Of a stretch of 64,000 bases of DNA, positions 8,895-17,105 are shown one piece after another. Numbering within the stretch: position 1 is the stretch's first letter; every line of letters starts with the position of its first letter. Source of the DNA: Thermohalobaculum sp039026375 (lineage in GTDB: Bacteria > Pseudomonadota > Alphaproteobacteria > Rhodobacterales > Rhodobacteraceae); the NCBI GenBank assembly GCA_039026375.1, contig JBCCML010000002.1:62001-126000 (forward strand), read 5' to 3'. The notes beneath the pieces are model-generated. The model was not told the origin of the DNA and made no database searches. It worked only from the letters and a program-made list of their open reading frames with translations. The translations under genes and the position numbers were made by a program.

Positions 8895-10637
8895 TCACGC
8901 TGCAATCTCCAGGGGCGACAGCAATTCAGGTAGATCGACATCTTCAATGCCGCGAACAAAAGACAAGAACGTTTCATTGCTGGCGCGACGCCTGAGATAA
9001 TTCCCAACGATTGCTTCAACCACGCGATTAATGTCGTCCGACGGCACAGGACCGCACAGTGAACGCGCAATTGCCTTGTCGTGATCACTGCCTCCCCCGA
9101 CGACGATGTAGTAACCCTCACCACCCTTAGTGAGCGTCGTGCCCATCAGGCCTATGTCCCCAATGTAGTGCTGGGCGCACGAGTTAGGGCACCCTGTCAG
9201 ATGAATGTTCAGGGGTTCGTCTAGCGTGAACCGACCTTCGAGATGTCGAACCAACGCTGTACCGTCTTCCTTGGTGAAAGCGTGGGCCAGCTTGCAACCG
9301 GCCTTGCCCGTACAACCCACGGCACCAGCGGCGAACGACGTTGCCTCGGTACCAAGACCCACCTTCGCAAGGCCTGAAGCCACCTGGGCAACGTGCTCGT
9401 CACGTATGTGTGGAATCAATACATTCTGCCAAACGGTGAGTCGTAGATCGTTCCGTCCATGCTCGATCGCAAGCCGTCCAATTTCTCTCATTTGGTCAGG
9501 GGACAATCGACCCATTTCTTGTGCGACACCGACATAATTCACGCCCAACTGGCGTTGTTGGTGAACACCGATATGTGCTTGGCGACGTACGGTGCTTCTC
9601 GACCGATCATGCCGCTCAGATACAGCAAGCAGTTGGAAGTCGGCGCCTAGATCCTGCAACTTCTGCTGCGTGCGCTCGATAAACCAGTCGGTACCCTTTG
9701 CATCCAAAAGATACTTAAGACGCGCCTTCTTGCGGTTCGTCCGGTCCCCGTGCTCACAAAAGACGTAAAGCATCGCGGCGCCGGTCAAAACGGACTGCTC
9801 AGGCGTGCAAATCATACCCGTGCTGCGGGTGAGCTCGCGATGCCCACTTATCCCGCCAAGCCCCAGTCGACAGTAGGTACCAGGTGTGACCGGAGCGTCT
9901 TCATCAATCTCCACCGCCTGAAAACAAATGTCATTACTGTCGCCGACACAAGAGATCGTACCGCCAGCATCGAATGAAACATTGAACTTGCGCGGCAATG
10001 CCCGAAGTTCGCGCGTGTTCAAAACCAGATCCGAGAGGTGCCGCGCAAATGGCGACAAGTCTATCAGCTCTGACGCATCGAACCCTGAAGTCGGCGACGC
10101 TGTCATGTTCCGCGCAGAGTCAGCGCCTGACCCTTGGCAGGATAAACCGGCGTCACCCAAAGCCTGAAGAACACTTAGGACGTCCCTAGGCTGTATCTCG
10201 CGCATCTGAATGTTCCCGCGTGTGGTAACGTGCGCATATCCTCCGGCGTAGGTCTCGGCGATCTCGGCCAGAGCCTGCATTTGGTCACCGCGTAAGCGAC
10301 AGGCAGGCAACCGCAGGCGAACCATGTATCCCGGGCTGGTTGGTTCGACGTTAAAGAAACCCAAATGCCGCAGCAGAAATTGGTCCAGACCTTCTGCCAT
10401 CTCGTTCTTTGCCGTCCATAGCTGTAGCCGAGGCCATAAATCCAACGGATGCTGCTTGTACTTCGCCAGTTCCTCCTTGCAGAGATCATCGATCGGAGTT
10501 CCATGCACGGCCTCGGGCTCGGGCGTGTTGCCGCCGTTTCCCTGAAAGATTGCATGCAATTCAAGCTTGCCGAGAGCATCAACCAAGCAGTTTATCTGCT
10601 CTGGGCTGAAGCCTTGCTGCCGAGATGATCCTGACAT
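8895..10637 (-). CDS. nirA: NirA-family sirohaem [4Fe-4S] nitrite/sulfite reductase
   Basis: 580 residues with the duplicated nitrite/sulfite reductase fold. The sirohaem-[4Fe-4S] ligands are Cys442 and Cys448 (in CTGKAGCKLA) and Cys483 and Cys487 (in TGCPNSCAQHY). The first half has the substrate/haem region HVTTRGNIQMREIQP. The family reduces nitrite or sulfite by six electrons. Its place after nitrate reductase and the siroheme gene supports nitrite to ammonium in the cytoplasm. An AAGGA site precedes ATG 10637. The nearest electron donor in the operon is a CysJ-type flavoprotein rather than a ferredoxin, which is unusual for NirA. Confidence 0.9.
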   Translation of the reverse strand: MSGSSRQQGFSPEQINCLVDALGKLELHAIFQGNGGNTPEPEAVHGTPIDDLCKEELAKYKQHPLDLWPRLQLWTAKNEMAEGLDQFLLRHLGFFNVEPTSPGYMVRLRLPACRLRGDQMQALAEIAETYAGGYAHVTTRGNIQMREIQPRDVLSVLQALGDAGLSCQGSGADSARNMTASPTSGFDASELIDLSPFARHLSDLVLNTRELRALPRKFNVSFDAGGTISCVGDSNDICFQAVEIDEDAPVTPGTYCRLGLGGISGHRELTRSTGMICTPEQSVLTGAAMLYVFCEHGDRTNRKKARLKYLLDAKGTDWFIERTQQKLQDLGADFQLLAVSERHDRSRSTVRRQAHIGVHQQRQLGVNYVGVAQEMGRLSPDQMREIGRLAIEHGRNDLRLTVWQNVLIPHIRDEHVAQVASGLAKVGLGTEATSFAAGAVGCTGKAGCKLAHAFTKEDGTALVRHLEGRFTLDEPLNIHLTGCPNSCAQHYIGDIGLMGTTLTKGGEGYYIVVGGGSDHDKAIARSLCGPVPSDDINRVVEAIVGNYLRRRASNETFLSFVRGIEDVDLPELLSPLEIAA

Positions 10638-10669
10638 CAGGGTGTTCCTTTGGTGACCGGGCTTCAGGC

Positions 10670-11677
10670 TTAACTCGCTGCCACCAGGTTGAGATGCTGA
10701 CTATCTCGATCTACCCACCGTTGCCCCGCGGCCAGCTGTTCAATCGGCAGATTCCTTTTTGGAAAATGGCTATGATCGATCACGATGCTTCGGCGGGAAA
10801 GGTAGACGACATTTCTATCGGCGGCGGAGTTACACAACACTCGCCAAAGGCCACGCGGATTACGGCGTCCACTTTCAGGATCGACCCAGATTCGCTCGGC
10901 GTCTCTTCGGGCCAACTCTAGCGTTGCTTCCGGCACATCGCGCTCAATGTGGATTTCATCCGCCTCCTGTAGCCGCTGGATCGCAGCTAAGGGCAACAGC
11001 TCAGGATCTTGCGCACCAGAAACCACGCACAGGTGTCCAATGCAGGGCCGGTGGCCGTTCTGGATTGCCGATTTGACGATTTTAACTGCGTCGCGCTCAC
11101 GACCGGCAGAGAACAACCTCCATGGCGTGTCCCCAAAGACCCAACGCCAAAAATCCCGACGATCCGAACTTTTAACTCGAAGCGACACTTCCTTCCGCAA
11201 ACGGCCTGACAGCGCTGCAAAGGCACCTAGGCGCGGATGCAACATTTGTTCGATCCGAGTCTTTATTTGACGGCCGAGTAAAGGTGCGTTGCCCTCGGTG
11301 CCGATTGCCACAACCACCGGATCGCGGTCCACTATGGACGGTGTCATGACATCACAGAGTTCTGGGAAATCGACTACGTTGACCAGTGCCCCCGACCGCT
11401 TCGCATGGGCCTGCCAAGCCGCGTCCGCGCCTTTGCAGCCAGTCGCCACAAAGACCAACGCAACATTATCGAACAGGTTAGGATCCGACGGATCTGAATG
11501 GCTAGCGCGTCCGGTAGAGACCAATTCCCGGAGCTCTGGCTCAAGAACAGGACTTACCAGTCTGATATCTGCATCGGTTTTAGTTGCCAGACGAGCCTTC
11601 TGCGCGGCCTGTTCCCCACCACCGACTACGATGATTGCGCGACCCGTCATCTTCAAGAACATAGGGAACGTCCTCAT
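10670..11677 (-). CDS. cysG: CysG-like siroheme synthase: complete precorrin-2 dehydrogenase/ferrochelatase part, shortened methyltransferase part
   Basis: About 335 residues from ATG 11677, which has GAGG upstream. The N-terminal ~210 residues match the NAD-dependent precorrin-2 dehydrogenase/sirohydrochlorin ferrochelatase module: MRTFPMFLKM, the dinucleotide motif VVGGGEQAAQKA, then NVVDFPELCDVMTPSIVDRDPVVVAIGTEGNAPLLGRQIK. The rest begins like the SAM-dependent uroporphyrinogen methyltransferase (VVSGAQDPELLPLAAIQRLQ, ARRDAERIWV). The glycine-rich GPGDPELL loop is altered and most of the ~250-residue domain is missing. It would supply sirohaem for NirA only if a separate CobA/SUMT exists elsewhere. 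Confidence 0.85.
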   Translation of the reverse strand: MRTFPMFLKMTGRAIIVVGGGEQAAQKARLATKTDADIRLVSPVLEPELRELVSTGRASHSDPSDPNLFDNVALVFVATGCKGADAAWQAHAKRSGALVNVVDFPELCDVMTPSIVDRDPVVVAIGTEGNAPLLGRQIKTRIEQMLHPRLGAFAALSGRLRKEVSLRVKSSDRRDFWRWVFGDTPWRLFSAGRERDAVKIVKSAIQNGHRPCIGHLCVVSGAQDPELLPLAAIQRLQEADEIHIERDVPEATLELARRDAERIWVDPESGRRNPRGLWRVLCNSAADRNVVYLSRRSIVIDHSHFPKRNLPIEQLAAGQRWVDRDSQHLNLVAAS

Positions 11678-11684
11678 GGTGACC

Positions 11685-12668
11685 TCACGCTGCGATCCGC
11701 TCAGAACGATTGTACCAGAGGTCGCGCGCTGCAACTTCAGCCTGCGAAACGGACATCGATGGCGTTAGTGCATTCAGCGCCAATGCTGCAGTGCCGGTCA
11801 CAACAGCCTCTGCCCAAGGATCTTGGCACAGACCAAGCCACACTGACTTCAAGTGTCTCAGGTCCAACTCATGGTCGGCCAATCGTCGGTGCTCGTTCAA
11901 CAACGGACTGGCGGCATCTTGGTAAGGAACGCAATGCTTCAAGCCGAACATCGACACTGTCTTCGCCGGATGACGTTCAAACTCTCCCCCACCACCCTTT
12001 AGTACGATTAAGTGATGTCGCCCCAACAAACGCCCAGCGTCTTGCTGCAGTTCTCGGTAAGGTGGATGAAAGACACCTTGCACAGCGACTGCTGCATCGG
12101 ACGGGTTCAGCATCCGGCAAACCGTATTCACGCACGAGCGTAGGCCAAGAACATCGCGCAGCCGCAATAGCGACAACAGCTGCGGTGAAATCGCCTCAAG
12201 CGGCACGTACGCAATGCGACCCCGGTCTAATGCGGTTTTCGCGTAGACTGGTCTACCGGTAACCGGGATGGCCAATGAGCGTACTGCCTCCCGGACATCG
12301 GCAGTAGTATTCTGATGCGAGTTCCAACCATGCAACAGCACACGGTGCCCGGCTTGGGCGACCAACAAGGCTGACAACAAAAACCACGGAAGGCCTCGCG
12401 ACCGTCCAGCTGCGTAGGACGGCCAGTCGACGTCAGTCGAAACCTTTGACCACTCACTCAACGTGTTTTTGACCGAGGTCGTGAATCCGGCAATCTCATG
12501 CGCGGTCTCACCCCTATAGCGCATCAGCATAAGCAATGCACCCACGGCTTCTGGCGCCACGTCCCCAGCCAAAATCTGCGCCATCGCATCTCGCGCCTCA
12601 GCTTGAGAGAGCGAGCGCGCCTTCGAAGGACCACGGCCCATGGCATGGATGTAAGGGGCCAAGCTCAT
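11685..12668 (-). CDS. Anthranilate phosphoribosyltransferase-like protein (TrpD2/YbiB family)
   Basis: 327 residues resembling glycosyl-transferase family 3. There is an N-terminal helical domain with MLMRYRGETAHEIAGFT, then SRGLPWFLLSALLVAQAGHRVLLHGWN and HQNTTADVREAVRSL. The C-terminal part has LKGGGGEFERHPAKTV. It lacks the standard TrpD pyrophosphate loop GTGGD, as expected for the TrpD2/YbiB group, which includes nucleic-acid-binding proteins rather than tryptophan enzymes. The start overlaps the nitrate reductase stop by 4 bp and the stop lies 7 bp before the siroheme gene, so it is translationally coupled inside the nitrate cluster. Its role there is unknown. Confidence 0.82.
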   Translation of the reverse strand: MSLAPYIHAMGRGPSKARSLSQAEARDAMAQILAGDVAPEAVGALLMLMRYRGETAHEIAGFTTSVKNTLSEWSKVSTDVDWPSYAAGRSRGLPWFLLSALLVAQAGHRVLLHGWNSHQNTTADVREAVRSLAIPVTGRPVYAKTALDRGRIAYVPLEAISPQLLSLLRLRDVLGLRSCVNTVCRMLNPSDAAVAVQGVFHPPYRELQQDAGRLLGRHHLIVLKGGGGEFERHPAKTVSMFGLKHCVPYQDAASPLLNEHRRLADHELDLRHLKSVWLGLCQDPWAEAVVTGTAALALNALTPSMSVSQAEVAARDLWYNRSERIAA

Positions 12669-15325
12669 TCTGCCGCCAGCTTAGCAGATTGCGGCAAAAG
12701 AAATGCCTTTAACTCCGGGCGACAAGAACCGCAGCTTGTCCCTGCTCCTGTCGCTTCGCAGATATCGTCCACGGTCGCGAGCGTTCCCGCTGAAACAGCA
12801 CGCGCAATGGTGTTGGAACCAACACTCATACAAGAACAGACGATCGCACCTTGATCGGCTTGCGCGGTTGAAGAACGGCCGGCTAACAACTGTTGCGGGC
12901 TCAATTCGACCAATCCAGCGACAATGTGGGTCCGCGCAACGGCGACCGGCTGCCGTGCGAGAAAGATAGCCCCGTACGTCGAATTACCCTCGAAAATGAC
13001 AACGTTCTTGCGACCAGATACGCGATCTTCGTAGGTCGCCGAATGAGCACTGTCGGGGGCCTTGAACAGCTCCTTGGCCGCAACAACCCAATCAACTGGA
13101 TCAATGCCACCTGCTAGCTCAAGCCTCCATCCCGTCTCTGTAATGGCCTTTGCCCAATACCCTAACCCCTTCAGTGCGCTGGTTCTCGGCTCCAGCGCGG
13201 ACGCTGCAAAGGCGTACCAAGCCGGCTGATAAGGTGCGATTGAGACGGGTGTCCCTTTCAATTCTGGCTGACCTGAAATGGGATCTGTGGCAGGTGTGAC
13301 TGCGACGTCTACGCAGCCGTCAGATGCCCACTTCGATGCCCAGTGCATTGGCACAAAAATCGACCCGGGCATGCTGCGCTTAGTGACTAATGCACGTGCC
13401 ATGAGTTGGCCAAAATCCGAGGTGATCTGCACCAGATCCGCTGGAGCGATACCTGCTTCGGAAGCGTCGACAGGATTCAACTCGACGTAGGGTTCCGCGA
13501 TGTGCTGGCTAAGGCGCGGCGTCTGGGCCGTGCGTGTCATCGTGTGCCAGTGGTCCCGAACGCGACCACTGTTTAATCGAAGAGGCCGTGCAGCGGTGAC
13601 TGGATCTGCCATTGGTCGGCTGACAACGGGTACTACACAAGCTTTGCCATCGGTCGTGAAGAAATGGCCATCGGCAAAGAAGCGCCCGCCTTCCCGATCG
13701 GCTTTAACCGGCCACCTAACCGGCTGAAGATCGTCATATTCACGATCGGACAAGCTGGAGAGCCCGCCGATATCGAAATCCCTGCCCAATGACCCCGCAA
13801 TGTCAGACAACGCAGCATGTTCACGAAAGATCGCCGCAGGGTTGGCGAAGTCAAAAGCATCGCCCCACCCCATCGCTCCGGCGACATCGCAGACAATCCT
13901 CCAGTCCGGTCGTGCGTTGCCGGGCACAGGTAAAAAGGCGCGCTGGCGACTAATTGTACGGTCGGAGTTCGTAACGGTGCCGGACTTCTCCCCCCAACCC
14001 GCAGCTGGCAAAACAACATTTGCAAGCTTCGCTGTATCTGTATCGGCAAAGATGTCTGAAACGACGACAAATGGGCACTTGGCAATCGCCTCTCGAACAC
14101 GATTGGCCGCCGGCATGGAAACCGCTGGATTAGTGGACATAATCCATATCGCTTTCACCGAGCCATCTGCACAGGCCTGGAAAAGATCTACGGCTTTCAA
14201 CCCAGGTGTTGCTGCCATTGCAGGCGCCTGCCAAAACCTCTGTACAGCATCGCGGTGAACGCGATCTGTCAGTTCGAGATGAGCTGCCAACATGTTGGAC
14301 AGTCCACCGGTCTCACGCCCGCCCATCGCATTGGGCTGACCAGTCACCGAGAATGGCCCCATTCCGGCGCGACCGATACGCCCCGTAGCAAGGTGGCAAT
14401 TCAGGATCGCGTTCACTTTGTCGGCGCCCGAACTCGACTGGTTCACACCCTGCGAATAGACCGTGACTACTTTCTCATTGCTGATCCAAAGATCGAAGAA
14501 AGCCTCAAGATCGTGGCGCGCCAACCCGGTAACATCCGAACTGTCACTATACGCCGCAGCCAGCGCATCCGAAACACCTGTCAGATGCGCTTCATCGTAG
14601 GATTGATTTATCGCCCCACGGCGATCTATTTCTGCGAGTAATCCATTGAAAAGCGCGACATCCGAACCTGGCGCGAGCGCAAGGTGCAAGTCCGCCAAGT
14701 CCGATGTCGCGGTTTGCCTGGGATCGACATTGACCACTTTCATCGACGGTCTCGTCGCTTTTGCCGCCGCTATCCGCTGATACAGTACAGGATGACACCA
14801 CGCGAGGTTAGACCCGACTAGCACGATCAAATCGGCAAGTTCCAAGTCCTCATAGGTGCCCGGCACTGTGTCTGCACCAAACGCCCGCTTATGGCCGGCC
14901 ACCGAGGATGCCATGCACAGGCGAGAGTTGGTGTCGATGTTCGCTGATCCGATGAAACCCTTCATCAGCTTGTTCGCAACGTAGTAGTCTTCGGTCAGCA
15001 ACTGCCCCGAAACATAGAAAGCAACGCTATCGGGACCGTACTTCTCGATAGCGCTGGTGAAACGACTAGCGGTTAGTGTGATCGCGTCGTTCCAAGTGCT
15101 GGCTTCGCCCTCAATTAGCGGCTGCAGAAGCCGCCCGGTCAGTCCTATTGTTTCACCCAGTGCGGAACCCTTGGAGCAAAGACGACCATAATTGGCCGGG
15201 TGATCAGGATCGCCTTTGATGTGAGCCGTGTCACCGCCGACTACCGCAGCGGCGAGCACACCGCACCCGACACCGCAATAGGGACAGGTCGTCTTTTTAA
15301 ACGACTCAACGGTGTCCTTGGCCAT
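12665..15325 (-). CDS. nasA: Assimilatory nitrate reductase catalytic subunit (molybdopterin, [4Fe-4S], C-terminal [2Fe-2S])
   Basis: 886 residues. Cys14, Cys17, Cys21 and Cys50 (CPYCGVGCG and RLCSKG) bind the N-terminal [4Fe-4S] cluster. The molybdopterin oxidoreductase core follows, with SRLCMASSVAGHKRAFG, GSNLAWCHPV and TGQPNAMGGRETGGL. The last ~60 residues form a BFD-like [2Fe-2S] domain (IVCSCMSVG, GTSCGSCRPEL) as in NasA/NasC of proteobacteria. No signal peptide is present, so the enzyme is cytoplasmic and assimilatory. ATG 15325 shares one base with the upstream stop codon. Electrons probably come from the Flp-type flavoprotein encoded just before it. The same gene is called nasC in Bradyrhizobium. 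Confidence 0.95.
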   Translation of the reverse strand: MAKDTVESFKKTTCPYCGVGCGVLAAAVVGGDTAHIKGDPDHPANYGRLCSKGSALGETIGLTGRLLQPLIEGEASTWNDAITLTASRFTSAIEKYGPDSVAFYVSGQLLTEDYYVANKLMKGFIGSANIDTNSRLCMASSVAGHKRAFGADTVPGTYEDLELADLIVLVGSNLAWCHPVLYQRIAAAKATRPSMKVVNVDPRQTATSDLADLHLALAPGSDVALFNGLLAEIDRRGAINQSYDEAHLTGVSDALAAAYSDSSDVTGLARHDLEAFFDLWISNEKVVTVYSQGVNQSSSGADKVNAILNCHLATGRIGRAGMGPFSVTGQPNAMGGRETGGLSNMLAAHLELTDRVHRDAVQRFWQAPAMAATPGLKAVDLFQACADGSVKAIWIMSTNPAVSMPAANRVREAIAKCPFVVVSDIFADTDTAKLANVVLPAAGWGEKSGTVTNSDRTISRQRAFLPVPGNARPDWRIVCDVAGAMGWGDAFDFANPAAIFREHAALSDIAGSLGRDFDIGGLSSLSDREYDDLQPVRWPVKADREGGRFFADGHFFTTDGKACVVPVVSRPMADPVTAARPLRLNSGRVRDHWHTMTRTAQTPRLSQHIAEPYVELNPVDASEAGIAPADLVQITSDFGQLMARALVTKRSMPGSIFVPMHWASKWASDGCVDVAVTPATDPISGQPELKGTPVSIAPYQPAWYAFAASALEPRTSALKGLGYWAKAITETGWRLELAGGIDPVDWVVAAKELFKAPDSAHSATYEDRVSGRKNVVIFEGNSTYGAIFLARQPVAVARTHIVAGLVELSPQQLLAGRSSTAQADQGAIVCSCMSVGSNTIARAVSAGTLATVDDICEATGAGTSCGSCRPELKAFLLPQSAKLAAE

Positions 15326-16665
15326 CAGGCCGCACCGTGTTCGACAACTTGATCTCGGTAAATCATCCCTACCCGACCCTGCATTTCCAGTTCGCCGCTG
15401 CAGCCGCAGAAGTCTGCCTCACCCGGCAATGCTGCAACGGCCGCCATAGGGTCCAGCGGGGCGCCCTCAGCGTAAGTCGGCCCAAAGATCAACGCCTCTC
15501 TCATTCCAGAGACGTCTGTTTGTTGCTTGAGGTGGGACAACAACCAAGCGCCGTCGGTGGTGTCGCCATACATTACCACCCCGACAACCCGATCATCTTC
15601 GAGGACAATTCGCTTGTAGATGCCGCCAAAAGCATCACGCAGAACTATCTCCTCACGATTGGAACCGTTGGAAAAATCGCCTGCACTGAAGAGGTCTATA
15701 CCGGTGACCTTCAATTTTGACGAAACGTACGAACCTTCGTATACTTTACGCTTACCAATCAACGTGGCCGACGCGACCTTCGCCATGTCGTAGAGCGGAG
15801 CAACCAGCCCATAGCAAACGCCGCGGTGCTCCACACACTCGCCCAAAGCGAAAATGTCGGGGTCTGAAGTTCGCATATGATCATCGACCTGCACCCCGCG
15901 ACCGCAACTGAGGCCAGCGTTTTTCGCAAGGGCGGTAGAGGGGCGGATCCCAACCGCCATGCAGACCAAATCACAGGTGAATTCGGTGCCGTCATCTAGC
16001 CTAACTGCCTCCACTTTAGTGTCACCGACGATCTCTTGGGTATTCGCAGCCAGGCGCACCTTGATACCACGGTGTTCGAACGCTCCGCGCAGCATCTCAG
16101 CGGCATCTGGATCAAGCTGGCGCTCCATAAGATGAGGCATCAGGTGAAGCACCGTAACGTCCATCCCGCGCAGCCTGAGTCCCGCAGCCGCTTCAAGGCC
16201 GAGAAGGCCACCGCCAATCACAACCGCACGCCCCCCAGGCTTGCTAGCCGCGGCGATCATTTCATTCGTATCGTCAATGTCGCGGTAGCTAACCACACCC
16301 GGCAGGTCGCTGCCTGGAACCGGAATGACTACTGGGCTGGAGCCGGTCGCAATTACCAACTTATCGTAGGGCGTCTTACCTTTCGCGGTTGTGACTACTT
16401 TCCGTTGCCGGTCAATGCCTGTCACCGCCTCGCCGAACCGACACGAAACGTTGTTTTCCGCATACCATTGCGCGTCGTGCGTAACGATCTGATCGAATGT
16501 CTTCTCACCCGCCAGGACGGGAGACAACTTGATACGATCGTAGTTCCCCCTTGGCTCTGCACCGAACAGTGTGACATCGAACCGTCCAGGTGCTTCTTCG
16601 AACAGATGTTCGAGCAGTCTGCCCGAAGCCATGCCCGCACCGATGATAACCAGCTTCTTGGTCAT
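15325..16665 (-). CDS. NAD(P)H:FAD oxidoreductase of the nitrate system (Flp/NasB-like)
   Basis: 446 residues similar to the N-terminal half of NirB. The FAD motif is VIIGAGMASGRLLEHL and the NAD(P) motif AVVIGGGLLGLEAAAGLR. PGNYDRIKLSPVLAG-like sequence (here RGNYDRIKLSPVL) and DIFALGECVEHRG complete the fold. It lacks sirohaem and cluster domains. In Bradyrhizobium the equivalent gene, flp, lies between a haemoglobin gene and nasC and is thought to feed electrons to nitrate reductase and the globin. The order here is identical, with 4-bp and 1-bp overlaps on either side. It is annotated as the electron-transfer subunit by family and context. Confidence 0.88.
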   Translation of the reverse strand: MTKKLVIIGAGMASGRLLEHLFEEAPGRFDVTLFGAEPRGNYDRIKLSPVLAGEKTFDQIVTHDAQWYAENNVSCRFGEAVTGIDRQRKVVTTAKGKTPYDKLVIATGSSPVVIPVPGSDLPGVVSYRDIDDTNEMIAAASKPGGRAVVIGGGLLGLEAAAGLRLRGMDVTVLHLMPHLMERQLDPDAAEMLRGAFEHRGIKVRLAANTQEIVGDTKVEAVRLDDGTEFTCDLVCMAVGIRPSTALAKNAGLSCGRGVQVDDHMRTSDPDIFALGECVEHRGVCYGLVAPLYDMAKVASATLIGKRKVYEGSYVSSKLKVTGIDLFSAGDFSNGSNREEIVLRDAFGGIYKRIVLEDDRVVGVVMYGDTTDGAWLLSHLKQQTDVSGMREALIFGPTYAEGAPLDPMAAVAALPGEADFCGCSGELEMQGRVGMIYRDQVVEHGAA

Positions 16666-17105
16666 GACACCGAACCTTCGTGATCAACCTTGATCTCTGC
16701 GTAGGCACTCGAGACCATTGCTTCTGAGATCAGCGTGTAGGCGTCGATCCAGGCGTTCTTAACCTCTGGCGTAAATGCGTCGCCCAGGCCTTGCTCCAGT
16801 GTCCAGATCAAAGCCTCACCCACCGGCTTGTACATCACAGGTGTGACGCCGTAGACGACATGGCGACCCGCCAAGCCCTGCGCTACAGGTAAGATCTTTT
16901 CCAGGTCTCGCAGACCGTTCACCACAACGCCCAGCGTTGCCATCAACTTCTGTCCCTGTTCAGCCATATCGCCTTTGAACAGGGGTTTGACCTCCGGCGC
17001 GATGTCGAAAAGTCTGCCATAGAACATAGCCGCGGCGGCGTCGGCGATCGGCACCACCTTCCTGAAGCTGGCTTGGACAACATCAATCTGATCAGGCTTC
17101 ATCAA
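16662..17105 (-). CDS. Single-domain globin of the nitrate cluster (Bjgb-like)
   Basis: 147 residues with a complete globin fold. Phe/Tyr of the B helix is in MFYGRLFDIAPEVKPLF, and the proximal His82 is in GLAGRHVVYGVTP. No reductase domain is attached. In Bradyrhizobium diazoefficiens such a globin (Bjgb) is co-transcribed with flp and nasC and removes nitric oxide formed during nitrate assimilation. The same order here supports that role. Two consecutive ATG codons are possible starts; both overlap or touch the stop of the upstream ATPase gene, and the stop overlaps the next gene by 4 bp. Confidence 0.9.
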   Translation of the reverse strand: MMKPDQIDVVQASFRKVVPIADAAAAMFYGRLFDIAPEVKPLFKGDMAEQGQKLMATLGVVVNGLRDLEKILPVAQGLAGRHVVYGVTPVMYKPVGEALIWTLEQGLGDAFTPEVKNAWIDAYTLISEAMVSSAYAEIKVDHEGSVS

